Positions 34,843 to 43,026 of a stretch of DNA of 64,000 nucleotides are shown piece after piece. The stretch is from Dictyobacter kobayashii. GTDB lineage: Bacteria > Chloroflexota > Ktedonobacteria > Ktedonobacterales > Ktedonobacteraceae. A program made the position numbers and the translations under genes. Each line of letters starts with the position of its first letter. The stretch's first letter is position 1. The stretch lies in assembly GCF_003967555.1 (NCBI RefSeq), contig NZ_BIFS01000001.1:2852001-2916000 (forward strand), written 5' to 3'. The notes under the pieces were generated by a model that saw only the letters and a program-made list of their open reading frames with translations, ran no database searches and was not told the DNA's origin.

Positions 34843-36129
34843 ATGCATTCTACGCAGCATAGCAAGCTCAATGCGTTCACAACGTATCTACTGATCGCAG
34901 GACTGGGCTCATTCGCTAATAACGTCATTTTTACCATCAACATGGTCTATCAGATCGAAGTCGTCAAACTTAATCCGCTCCAACTGGTCCTGGTAGGCAC
35001 AGCCATGGAGATCGCTTGCTTTATCTGCCAGATTCCTACTGGAGTACTGGCGGACACCTACAGCCGCCGCCTGGCGGTCATCTTAGGCTACTTACTAATG
35101 GGGGCCGGCTTCTTATTCGAAGGGCTTATACCGAGCTTCCTGGCAGTGCTAAGCGCCCATGTACTCTGGGGCTGGGGTGCCACCTTTGTCAGCGGAGCAG
35201 AAGAGGCCTGGTGCGCAGATGAGCTAGGCGAAGATCGGGTTGGCAACGCCTTCATTCGCGGTAGCCAGATTAGCCAGCTTGCCTCACTTTTAAGTATTCC
35301 GCTGGGTATCTGGCTCGCCACCTACCGGCTTAACCTGCCAATTATTCTGGGTGCAAGCCTGCATTTTCTATTGGTCGTGTGCTTACTCATCTGGATGCCC
35401 GAGCGCAACTTCCAACCCGCCAGGAATAATGAGCACAACTCCTGGCAAACGATGGGGAAAATGATGATAGATGGAGGAAAAGCCGTGGCGCAAAGCAAAA
35501 TGTTGTTGACCATTTTATGCATCACCGCCTTCTCAGCCATGGCTAGCGAAGGTTTTGATCGCCTGCAGACCGACCACTTCATCAAGAACTTCACCTTCCC
35601 TCCACTCTGGCACCTGGATCGCTTGATCTGGTTTGGCATCATCAGCGCAGGAGCCGCCATCCTCTGCTTACTCATCACAGAGCTGGTTCGTCGGCGCATT
35701 CAAGTCAACCAGCACACACAAATGATCCGGGTCATGTTCGGCTTTCAAATACTCTTGATTGTCAGCCTGATCGTTTTTGCCCTCAGTGGCAACTTCTACC
35801 TGGCCTTAATCGCCTTCTGGTGCGCCAGCATTGGTCGCAGCGCGGCCGCACCCTTCTATATGACATGGATTACGCAGAACAGTCACCCACGCATGCGTGC
35901 AACCATCATATCTATGTTTGGTCAAGTGGATGCCATCGGACAGATTGCTGGCGGGCCAGCGGTAGGCTATATCGGCACAGTAGCATCTCTGAGGGCTGCC
36001 CTTATCACCACCAGCGCCATTCTGACGCCCACAATGATCTTCTTCTGGCGTGCCCTGAGACTCAGCCAGAAAGTGTCTATCTATACAGAACCAGAGGCGG
36101 ATGGCATAGAAGAGCCAACCACCATCTAG
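34843..36129 (+). CDS. Major facilitator superfamily transporter
   Basis: A 428-aa inner-membrane transporter with about 12 hydrophobic segments. The MFS loop 2-3 signature is present as GVLADTYSRRLAVILGYLLMGAGF (about residues 66-89). The sixth helix is followed by a cytoplasmic loop (residues about 190-215), and the second half repeats the six-helix pattern. The substrate cannot be told; the general look is of a drug or small-molecule exporter. The ATG follows CAAGGAG with 9-10 bp spacing. It is followed 22 bp downstream by a palindromic element pair. Confidence 0.85.
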   Translation: MHSTQHSKLNAFTTYLLIAGLGSFANNVIFTINMVYQIEVVKLNPLQLVLVGTAMEIACFICQIPTGVLADTYSRRLAVILGYLLMGAGFLFEGLIPSFLAVLSAHVLWGWGATFVSGAEEAWCADELGEDRVGNAFIRGSQISQLASLLSIPLGIWLATYRLNLPIILGASLHFLLVVCLLIWMPERNFQPARNNEHNSWQTMGKMMIDGGKAVAQSKMLLTILCITAFSAMASEGFDRLQTDHFIKNFTFPPLWHLDRLIWFGIISAGAAILCLLITELVRRRIQVNQHTQMIRVMFGFQILLIVSLIVFALSGNFYLALIAFWCASIGRSAAAPFYMTWITQNSHPRMRATIISMFGQVDAIGQIAGGPAVGYIGTVASLRAALITTSAILTPTMIFFWRALRLSQKVSIYTEPEADGIEEPTTI

Positions 36130-36151
36130 TAACTCCCGTGCGCACATGCAG

Positions 36152-36350
36152 ACGTACGCTGGCGCGCCCGAGTTTATTTCATAATGTTGTAGAAAATGTG
36201 TTTTCACACATTTTCTACAACATTATGAAACTGAATTTTAGAATTTTATGTCCACACAAGATTCTAAAAAAATTGTGTGGTGCAAAAAGTGCGCCGCGCG
36301 CACTTTTTGCACCACACAAAGAAAAAAAGCTCGGGCGCGCCAGCGCACGT
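36152..36350. repeat. Head-plus-palindrome elements, copies 3 and 4, in inverted orientation
   Basis: A 199-bp block bounded by a forward head ACGTACGCTGGCGCGCCCGA (36152-36171) and an inverted head (36331-36350) whose reverse complement is identical to the head at 34273. Just inside are two different palindromes: 25-bp arms at 36177-36201/36206-36230 (core AAAATGTGT...ACACATTTT), and 22-bp arms at 36273-36294/36298-36319 (core AAAAAGTGCGC...). It fills the gap between the convergent MFS and secreted-protein genes, with heads 22 bp and 13 bp past the two stop codons. Confidence 0.85.
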
Positions 36351-36363
36351 ATTCAAAGATGAG

Positions 36364-38829
36364 CTATTTGGTACCAATAGCAAAGATATGAATATGATCA
36401 TTCACTGGCAAAGTAACACTCTGAATGACTTTGCTGGCATCAAGGGCTACGTCGGTATAGTAGATCGATGTATTCAGGGTTTGCTTGCCTCCTGGTTTAT
36501 TGCGATAATGTGTCAACACAGCAACCGTATTATTGAATGAGGTCGTACTCGCACACCAATCCGTAAAGCCCAGCTGGAAATCCTGGGTCGTCCCATCGGT
36601 ATAGGTGATAGTAGCCTTACCAGCAGCGGCACCTCCGTGGGCTGATCCCAGGAAGGCCAGAGTGGTACCACTACTGCCTGCAGTTACCGGGATTGTCTGT
36701 CCCATCGCTCGAGTATTATCAAACAAACCAGCAGTAGCATAAGGGACAAGGACGCTCACATTATTGTGCACATAGGTAAAACCGGGCTTCCAACCCACCG
36801 CCTGCAAGGCCTGATCTGAATAGCTGGCCCCCGCACCATCAAAATTGCCTTTAAAGGTCGCAGTATCATCACTAATGCCATTATTATTATTAAAGTCATG
36901 GCTAACGCCCAGCGCAAAAATATGCATCTGACCACCTGTAGTCTGGGGTAAGACAACATCGGAGACATATTTATTTGGCTGCAGTGGCACATCGGCATTA
37001 AAAACAGAATTGGCAATCCATTGTTTACCTTGTGGCGAATTTCTATAAGGAAAGGTGGCCATAACCTGATTATTAAATTGTGGGACGCTTGCACACCAAT
37101 CAGTAAATCCCAGCGTAAAATTCTGCGAAGTTCCATCCGTATAATGGATGGTGCCAGTACCGGATGAAGCTCCGCCTGTAGATGAGCCCAGGAAAGAAAG
37201 TTTAGCACCACTGCCATTCACTTGAACGGTTTGCCCATTAACCAGCATATTATCTGGCAGACTATCATTACTGGGGGACATATAGAGATCATCAGCAAAA
37301 TAGTGGGCCAAATTGATTTCATAACCTTTCATAGCATCTACCGAATAGCTATGATGTCCACCATCAAAGTTACCAAAGAGAGGATTCTTATCGCTGGTAG
37401 TACCCAGATTATCTAAATGCTGAGTGTTGCTAGTGGTCGCAATCGAAAAGATATGGATATGGCCCTGGTTGGTAGAAGAAGGCAAAGTCACACTTGCGAC
37501 ATTTTTTCCGGCCAGTAAAGGAGGAGCCTGGGCCAGGAAAAGGAAAGTAGGAACATTTTGTTTGCCACGGGGCGTATTGCGAGAAAGATAGCTATAAAAG
37601 TACTGATTGTTAAAAGAAGGTGCCTGAGTAAAAGCGTTGAGGGTCCAATCAGAAAAACCCAGGGTAAAGGGTTGTTGCGTCCCATCGGTATAGTTAATAG
37701 TGGCAGTGCCATAAGAGGGGCCACCGGTAGCGGCCCCGACAAAGCCAAGGCGCACGGCTGGATCATTATGATTTATTGGAATTGTTTGTCCATGAGCTTC
37801 ATAATTATCAGGAACGCCACCCAGCACATCCGGCATCCAAAAGGTAAAATCATTTAATACTACATTATTATATTGCCCCGGATACCAGGGTCCCTGATCA
37901 GCAGTATAACTATTGCCACTGCCATCAAAATTACCCGGATTGGGATAGCCATCATCGCTCATTCCCACATTGTTATAAGGGTTCACATAATCTGAGCGTG
38001 TTTCCCAGTCAAAAAGATGTAGCCGGGCATTGCCGGTTGTGGTTGGCAAAGTTATGCTGACAATTGTTTTTCCTGCCAGCAGATTGATTTTAGCATAGAA
38101 CAGATATGTCTTAACAGACTGAGAACCTGCTCGATTGTTGCGCCATAACTGGGTAGTAACAATCTGATTACCAAAATCAGGAGATCTTGTGCCACCACCC
38201 AGGGTCCAATCGCTCATGCCCAGAATAGACTTCTGTTGGGTACCATCACTATATGTGAGCGTAGCAGTACCGCTGGCATCACCACCAGAAGCCGAACCCA
38301 GAAAGCCAAGCACTTTAGCATTAGCGACCGGGGTAATAGTGAGCGTCTGACCACCAGCCACAACATTATCGGTAGCTTGATTATGAATAGGCCAGATGAA
38401 GTGCACACCATCAAAATAAAAGTCTTCAGCATCCCATAATTTAGAAGCTCCCAAAGCTTGCATCGAATAAGAGTAGCCTCCACCATCAAAATTAGCTTCA
38501 GCACGTGATAGAGCATTATTATCATTACTCAAGCCAAGATTTAAATATGTGGGAGACGATGTGTTTTGCGTAGAAACTCTTTGCACACTGGTAGCGTTTA
38601 TGCGCTGAGATGATGAATGTTTCAGTTGATCAGCATTAGCCTGTAAGGCTGGCAGATCACTAATCAGCGCAGGAGATGCGCTAGCATTGGCCCGTGGAGC
38701 ATGATCAGGTTGGCTAGCGAAAAATGCGGCTACAATGAAGGTAACGATAGCTAGAACTGAGACAAGTATTCCGGAGCGTTTGGAGTGCCAAAACGGCGCA
38801 GGCTCCGCTTTTTTAGATATAAAATTCAT
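36364..38829 (-). CDS. Secreted protein of five tandem beta-sandwich modules
   Basis: An 821-aa protein with an N-terminal signal or anchor helix (ILVSVLAIVTFIVAAFFA, about residues 20-37), then five copies of a 145-160-aa module. Each module has NFDGGGYSYS-type opening, a central hydrophobic patch ending in P-x-P-D-N-x-x-A/V-x-G-Q-T-I, LGFLGSASGG, T-Y-T/S-D-G-T-x-Q, the invariant LGFSDW or LGMSDWTL, YRN or SRN, and V-x-x-V-x-L-P-x-T...HIFAI. The same module occurs three times in the protein at 45908. Modules of this type are attached to secreted glycosidases in other bacteria, which suggests carbohydrate or surface binding. No catalytic domain is present. Confidence 0.75.
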   Translation of the reverse strand: MNFISKKAEPAPFWHSKRSGILVSVLAIVTFIVAAFFASQPDHAPRANASASPALISDLPALQANADQLKHSSSQRINATSVQRVSTQNTSSPTYLNLGLSNDNNALSRAEANFDGGGYSYSMQALGASKLWDAEDFYFDGVHFIWPIHNQATDNVVAGGQTLTITPVANAKVLGFLGSASGGDASGTATLTYSDGTQQKSILGMSDWTLGGGTRSPDFGNQIVTTQLWRNNRAGSQSVKTYLFYAKINLLAGKTIVSITLPTTTGNARLHLFDWETRSDYVNPYNNVGMSDDGYPNPGNFDGSGNSYTADQGPWYPGQYNNVVLNDFTFWMPDVLGGVPDNYEAHGQTIPINHNDPAVRLGFVGAATGGPSYGTATINYTDGTQQPFTLGFSDWTLNAFTQAPSFNNQYFYSYLSRNTPRGKQNVPTFLFLAQAPPLLAGKNVASVTLPSSTNQGHIHIFSIATTSNTQHLDNLGTTSDKNPLFGNFDGGHHSYSVDAMKGYEINLAHYFADDLYMSPSNDSLPDNMLVNGQTVQVNGSGAKLSFLGSSTGGASSGTGTIHYTDGTSQNFTLGFTDWCASVPQFNNQVMATFPYRNSPQGKQWIANSVFNADVPLQPNKYVSDVVLPQTTGGQMHIFALGVSHDFNNNNGISDDTATFKGNFDGAGASYSDQALQAVGWKPGFTYVHNNVSVLVPYATAGLFDNTRAMGQTIPVTAGSSGTTLAFLGSAHGGAAAGKATITYTDGTTQDFQLGFTDWCASTTSFNNTVAVLTHYRNKPGGKQTLNTSIYYTDVALDASKVIQSVTLPVNDHIHIFAIGTK

Positions 38830-38987
38830 AATAGTCAGATACTCCCTGGCTTCATAATTAATTATGTATATGCATGAGCTAATATATGATTAACAAGTTA
38901 ATGATGTCAATAGTTATGTAAAAAGTACTTTATAACAAAATATATGATATCTATTGATGTGTATTTCAAGCTTCCGAAAAGGACTAA
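38830..38987. other. AT-rich promoter region of the secreted-module gene
   Basis: About 160 bp upstream of the minus-strand gene starting at 38829, bounded on the far side by MITE copy B. No gene or RNA recognised. Confidence 0.35.
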
Positions 38988-39162
38988 CAGGGCTTTTTAC
39001 GGTTCGTCCAGAGATCGTAGCGAGATCACGGGCAAGCGATACGATGTACATTCTTTCAGATGTGGAGCGTATGGAGTGGGCGCCTGCGGCCGCCCACTCC
39101 ACACACTCCACCCTCCCAACCCGGCTCCGCAGGCGCCAAAGAGAAACATTAGATAGCCCTGG
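38988..39162. mobile_element. MITE, copy B
   Basis: Related to the element at 15129. Ends are CAGGGCTTTTT and AGATAGCCCTGG. The flanks AAGGACTAA (38979-38987) and AAGGATTAA (39163-39171) match at eight of nine positions and look like an aged target duplication. The segment GCAAGCGATACGATGT followed by ATTCTTTC and the segment CCCAACCCGGC...CCGCAGGCGCC are shared with copy A. The central palindrome (39062-39111) has the same TGCGG centre but different arms, which still pair with three mismatches. It lies between the divergent secreted-module gene and the T-box leader. Confidence 0.75.
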
Positions 39163-39237
39163 AAGGATTAATCGTAAGCTTGACAGTATTTATCATTGAG
39201 TGTTATAGTTTGAAAAGAAGCAAAAAAGATAAAGGCA

Positions 39238-39534
39238 GTGAGTGGGGCAGATTGGTTAGGATAAGCTGATAGACAGAGAGCAATGTCCAGGCTGAGAGCA
39301 TTGCCATTGGCCCTTATTCCAATGACTCCCACGAGCCAACCAGTGAAACTTAAAGTAGTAGCTGGATTTCGGGTCTGCGCCCGTTATAGCGCATCGATTT
39401 ACACCTGTTCTCAAGCAACATAAATTTGAGCGAGGTAGAATCGACTAAGGTCTCGCTATGCGGGATAAATGGTGGTGGTACCACGATAGGCGAAGAAACG
39501 CGCCCTCGTCCTCCTGATAGGATGAGGGTTTTTT
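39238..39534 (+). promoter_or_regulatory. T-box riboswitch upstream of aspS, probably reading Asp codon GAC
   Basis: The T-box core TGGTACCACG is at 39476-39485, close to the consensus UGGNACCGCG. A helix AGCGAG/CTCGCT (39429-39434 and 39452-39457) precedes it. An intrinsic terminator follows: stem CCCTCGTCCT/AGGATGAGGG (39503-39512 and 39519-39528) and T6. At the 5' end, stem I can be drawn by pairing 39242-39247 with 39327-39332 and 39251-39255 with 39319-39323. This leaves CAG opposite GAC (39324-39326) in an internal loop, the place of the specifier codon, and GAC is an aspartate codon. Uncharged tRNA-Asp would bind and prevent termination. The stem I fold was drawn by eye. Confidence 0.82.
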
Positions 39535-39665
39535 GTTGTTATTTTTTCTATCAACCTCAACAGAAAAGTGAGCACACCAGCCAGGCCCATGAAAGGAAAG
39601 AGCGATGGATAAAGACGGAGACGATAACGATCTGGAGGAAGGCACCAGGAGTCTGTAATACAACA

Positions 39666-39720
39666 GGCAGGTTTGCCAGGTGTCCTTCCGCTGCATCACA
39701 CATATATTGGCAAGCCTGCC
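39666..39720 (+). promoter_or_regulatory. Second hairpin in the aspS leader
   Basis: GGCAGGTTTGCC (39666-39677) and GGCAAGCCTGCC (39709-39720) pair over 12 bp with one G-U. The hairpin ends about 20 bp before the ribosome site of aspS, downstream of the T-box terminator. There is no T run, so it may affect RNA stability or translation rather than termination. Confidence 0.4.
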
Positions 39721-39750
39721 ACAATAAATACAGATTTCAAGGAGTTTCAC

Positions 39751-41058
39751 ATGGAACGTATCCGTACTACGGAAGTCGCAACGCGGGTCGGAAAACGTGT
39801 GCGCGTTGCTGGCTGGTTACATTCATTGCGCCGCATGGGTGGCATCAACTTTCTGGTTATTCGTGATGGCTGGGGAATGCTCCAGGCTGTGGCTGAAACA
39901 GAGAACGAGATAGCCGCTTTATTGCCAGAAAACGTAGGGGTGGAAAGTATTATTGCCGTTGAAGGCCTGGTTATCAGTGAGCCCCAGGCACCTGGAGGAG
40001 TCGAGCTGCATGAACTCAGCGTCGAAGCTATCAGTCCAATAGCGGAACTGCCGCCCATCTCATTGAACAAACGCAAACTGAATGCCCAGCCTGGCACCTT
40101 GCTTGACCACGCCGTTGTCACCAACCGCCATCCACTCCGACGAGCTACCCTGCGGCTTTCAGCAGGGATGATGGCCGCTTTTCGGGACATCTTGACATCC
40201 AGAGCATTCACTGAGATTCAGACACCTAAAATAGTGGCAGCCGCGACCGAAAGCGGGGCCAACGTCTTCAAGCTAGACTACTTTGGGCGTCCAGCTTACC
40301 TGGCCCAGAGTCCTCAATTATATAAGCAAATTATGGTCGGTGTCTTTGAACGTGTCTTCGAAGTCGGGCCGGTCTTTCGAGCTGAACCCCATGACACAAC
40401 GCGGCACCTGAACGAATATGTCAGCCTGGACGCCGAGTTCGGTTTTATCGAAAACCATTTTACAGTCATGGCCCTGCTACGGGACGTGATTGCGCACATT
40501 TTGCAGACCTTTAAAGAAGCTTATAGCTCGGATCTGGAGCTATTGCGCGTCCAGATGCCCGACATACCCGAACAGGTACCGCATATCCATTTTGCGGAGG
40601 CGCAAGAATTGATTCTCAAATTGCACAAAGTCGATGTGCGAGGAGAGCCCGACCTGTCACCGCAGGACGAGCGCTGGCTAGGTGAATGGGCCAAACAAGA
40701 GTTCAATAGCGACTTCTTATATGTTACTGGTTATCCAATGCGCAAGCGGCCCTTTTATACGTATCCCGACCCACAGCGTCCCGAGTATTCAAACTCATTC
40801 GACTTGCTCTTCAGGGGGACCGAACTGGTAACCGGTGGGCAGCGGCTTCATCGCTATGAGGATTATATAGCGGCGCTAGAAAAGGGGCAGTTGTCACGCG
40901 AGACATTTGAGTATTATCTAGAGGCTTTTAAATATGGTATGCCGCCGCATGGGGGCTTTGCCATAGGCTCGGAGCGCTTTTTGATGCAGTTGTTAGGTAC
41001 TCAAAATGTTAAGCTGACTACGACTTTTCCGCGCGATATGCATCGTCTGGTGCCCTAG
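39751..41058 (+). CDS. aspS: Aspartyl-tRNA synthetase, archaeal/short type
   Basis: Attaches aspartate to tRNA-Asp (and probably to tRNA-Asn if non-discriminating); class II, cytosolic, 435 aa, much shorter than the 590-aa bacterial type. The N-terminal OB-fold has RVRVAGWLHSLRRMGGINFLVIRD. Class II motif 2 is FRAEPHDTTRHLNEYVSLDAEFGF, and motif 3 is GFAIGSERFLMQLLGTQNVKLTTTFPRDMHRLVP, close to archaeal AspRS (G-x-x-R, FPRD...R-x-x-P). There is no GAD insertion. The start is fixed by AAGGAG six bases before the ATG. It is preceded by a T-box leader. Non-discriminating AspRS would need GatCAB, which is not in the window. Confidence 0.93.
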   Translation: MERIRTTEVATRVGKRVRVAGWLHSLRRMGGINFLVIRDGWGMLQAVAETENEIAALLPENVGVESIIAVEGLVISEPQAPGGVELHELSVEAISPIAELPPISLNKRKLNAQPGTLLDHAVVTNRHPLRRATLRLSAGMMAAFRDILTSRAFTEIQTPKIVAAATESGANVFKLDYFGRPAYLAQSPQLYKQIMVGVFERVFEVGPVFRAEPHDTTRHLNEYVSLDAEFGFIENHFTVMALLRDVIAHILQTFKEAYSSDLELLRVQMPDIPEQVPHIHFAEAQELILKLHKVDVRGEPDLSPQDERWLGEWAKQEFNSDFLYVTGYPMRKRPFYTYPDPQRPEYSNSFDLLFRGTELVTGGQRLHRYEDYIAALEKGQLSRETFEYYLEAFKYGMPPHGGFAIGSERFLMQLLGTQNVKLTTTFPRDMHRLVP

Positions 41059-41083
41059 TAGAGGGTGTGCGACTTCCTTGCAG

Positions 41084-41171
41084 ACGTGCGCATGCGCGCC
41101 CGAACTAGTGCATTTATTATTATAGTGGAGAAAACGTACATCGCACGTTTTCTCCACTATAATAATAAATG
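41084..41171 (+). repeat. Head-plus-palindrome element, copy 5
   Basis: Head ACGTGCGCATGCGCGCCCGA (41084-41103), 7 bp, then 27-bp arms (41111-41137 and 41145-41171). With one mismatch the core reads AAAACGTaC-ATC-GCACGTTTT, the same ATC centre as copy 1. It begins 25 bp after the aspS stop, between convergent aspS and tRNA-Ala. Confidence 0.8.
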
Positions 41172-41176
41172 ATAAC

Positions 41177-41208
41177 AAAAAACCTTTCATCATATAGATG
41201 AAAGGTTT
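41177..41208 (-). terminator. Intrinsic terminator of tRNA-Ala
   Basis: On the minus strand, stem AAACCTTTCATC / GATGAAAGGTTT with a 5-nt loop and a T6 tract (41182 down to 41177). It lies 8 bp beyond the CCA end of the tRNA. Confidence 0.85.
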
Positions 41209-41216
41209 AACTGTTT

Positions 41217-41292
41217 TGGTGGACCAGAGGGGACTCGAACCCCTGACCTCCTCCATGCCATGGAGGCGCTCTACCAGCTGCGCTACAAGCCC
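41217..41292 (-). tRNA. tRNA-Ala (anticodon GGC), CCA encoded
   Basis: A 76-nt cloverleaf on the minus strand. The acceptor stem GGGCTTG pairs with CTGGTCC and includes the G3-U70 pair that identifies alanine tRNAs. Anticodon stem-loop CCTCC-ATGGCAT-GGAGG gives GGC. T-arm AGGGG-TTCGAGT-CCCCT is canonical. A73 and CCA are encoded. The acceptor has one U-U mismatch and the D-stem one G-A mismatch, which may be real or errors in the sequence. Confidence 0.95.
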
Positions 41293-41428
41293 ATGCGTTG
41301 TATTTGTTGCTTACGAGATACAATTATACACAATCTCTACCATTTTTTCAATATGTTTGGGCATGAATTTTACCAATTTTAAAAAAAATCAGCAAAATTC
41401 ATGCAGAGATTGTTCTATGATTAGTTGA

Positions 41429-42850
41429 CTAGCCGCCGGCGGGGCCGCCTTCGAGGCCGGGTTTGGTCATGTTTTCGGGATTAAGGATGCGGTCGAGATC
41501 TTCTTCGCTAAGGTCAGTTTTCTCACGGGCTACTTCACGGACGGTGCGACCCGTTTTGTGTGCCAGCTTGGATATATCAGCGGCCGCATCATAACCGATA
41601 ACCGGAGCTAACGAAGTACAGATAGCGAGGCCGCGCTCGACCATTTCAGGTCCTCGAGTAGTAGCTTTAAGGTCCTTAATGCATTGGCGGTTGAAATTTC
41701 GGCTGACCGCAGCCAGCAAACTGATAGATTGGAGGATGTTGTAGGCCGTCACTGGCATCATCACATTAATTTCAAAGTTACCAGATTGTCCAGCAACAGT
41801 GATAGTCGTGTGGTTGCCTATCACCTGCGCGCAGGCCATACAAACCGATTCTGCGATGACAGGGTTGACCTTACCAGGCATAATCGAGCTACCAGGCTGC
41901 ACGGCCGGAAGTTCGATTTCACCAATGCCAGCACGAGGGCCAGAGCCAAGCCAGCGTATATCATTGGCAATTTTCATCAAGCTGACAGCAATGGTATTAA
42001 GTACGCCGCTGGCCTCCACCACATTATCCAATGTACTTTGAGCCTGAAAGTGACTGCTAGTCTCCTTAACATCAATACCATTGATCTCGGAAAGGCGATC
42101 ACAGACTCGCGAAGCGAAAGCGGGATCAGTGTTGACGCCGGTACCGACCGCTGTCCCACCAAGGGCCAATTCAGATAATTCACTCTGAGCATGATTTAAG
42201 CGAATGATCGCCCGCTCAATCTGGCCAGCATAGCCCTCAAATTCTTGTCCTAAGCGAACCGGAGTAGCATCTTGTAGATGAGTACGCCCGGTCTTCACCA
42301 CCGGCATAAACTCTTCAGCTTTATCCGAAAGTGTTTGTTGCAGCTCAAGCAAAGCAGGAATTAAATATTTTTCAATACTTAACAGGGCGGAGAGATGGAT
42401 AGCGCTGGGAATAACATCGTTAGAGGATTGACCAAAATTAACATGATCATTAGGATGAACTTTGCGCGACCCACGAGAACCACCTAGAAGTTCGCTCGCA
42501 CGATTAGCAATGACTTCATTAGCGTTCATGTTTGTCGACGTACCAGAACCGGTTTGAAATATATCCAGCACAAAATGATCATCTAATTTACCCTCGATGA
42601 CCTCCTGGCTGGCTTTAATAATAGCATCCGCAATCTGAGCATCGATATGGCCAAGTTCCTTATTTACCTTTGCCGCGGCCTGCTTAATCTGGCCTAAAGC
42701 CCGAATAAATTCACGTGGAAAGCGAAGATCACTGATAGGAAAGTTAAGTACAGCGCGTTGTGTACTTGCACCATAATATGCCTCAACGGGTACCTGCATT
42801 TCACCCATAGAATCGCGTTCGACCCGGGTATCTTGAGCTGTTTGCGACAT
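41429..42850 (-). CDS. fumC: Class II fumarate hydratase
   Basis: Interconverts fumarate and malate in the citric acid cycle; cytosolic homotetramer, 473 aa. It carries TGSGTSTNMNANEVIANRA, HPNDHVNFGQSSND (substrate loop), KTGRTHLQDATPVRLGQE (catalytic His region) and the family signature GSSIMPGKVNPVIAES. The DxIL-type extension of aspartases is absent, and FumC is a better match than AspA. The start at 42850 follows GAGGAGG; ten upstream codons are not family-like. It is co-oriented with the tRNA and the LLM gene, but an intrinsic terminator separates it from the latter. Confidence 0.94.
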   Translation of the reverse strand: MSQTAQDTRVERDSMGEMQVPVEAYYGASTQRAVLNFPISDLRFPREFIRALGQIKQAAAKVNKELGHIDAQIADAIIKASQEVIEGKLDDHFVLDIFQTGSGTSTNMNANEVIANRASELLGGSRGSRKVHPNDHVNFGQSSNDVIPSAIHLSALLSIEKYLIPALLELQQTLSDKAEEFMPVVKTGRTHLQDATPVRLGQEFEGYAGQIERAIIRLNHAQSELSELALGGTAVGTGVNTDPAFASRVCDRLSEINGIDVKETSSHFQAQSTLDNVVEASGVLNTIAVSLMKIANDIRWLGSGPRAGIGEIELPAVQPGSSIMPGKVNPVIAESVCMACAQVIGNHTTITVAGQSGNFEINVMMPVTAYNILQSISLLAAVSRNFNRQCIKDLKATTRGPEMVERGLAICTSLAPVIGYDAAADISKLAHKTGRTVREVAREKTDLSEEDLDRILNPENMTKPGLEGGPAGG

Positions 42851-42974
42851 AGAACCTCCTCTTCGAGCATTGTTTATCACTCAGGTATTATATCACCACC
42901 TACCATGCACTTTCTGTATGTAAGCAAAAAAAGAACAGGTCTGCTAAAAACAATGTAAGAGCAAATCCACATGC

Positions 42975-43010
42975 AAAAAGCCATCAGCCAGCTTTATTCT
43001 GGCTGATGGC
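42975..43010 (-). terminator. Intrinsic terminator of the LLM oxidoreductase gene
   Basis: On the minus strand, perfect 12-bp stem GCCATCAGCCAG / CTGGCTGATGGC with a 7-nt loop, followed by T5. It starts 16 bp after the stop codon at 43027. Confidence 0.9.
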
Positions 43011-43026
43011 TACTGAAAGATCAAAA

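Noticed and set aside
39673..39750. A longer N-terminus for AspRS starting at 39673
   Set aside because: The 26 extra codons run through the leader hairpin and are unlike the family. AAGGAG lies directly before the ATG at 39751.
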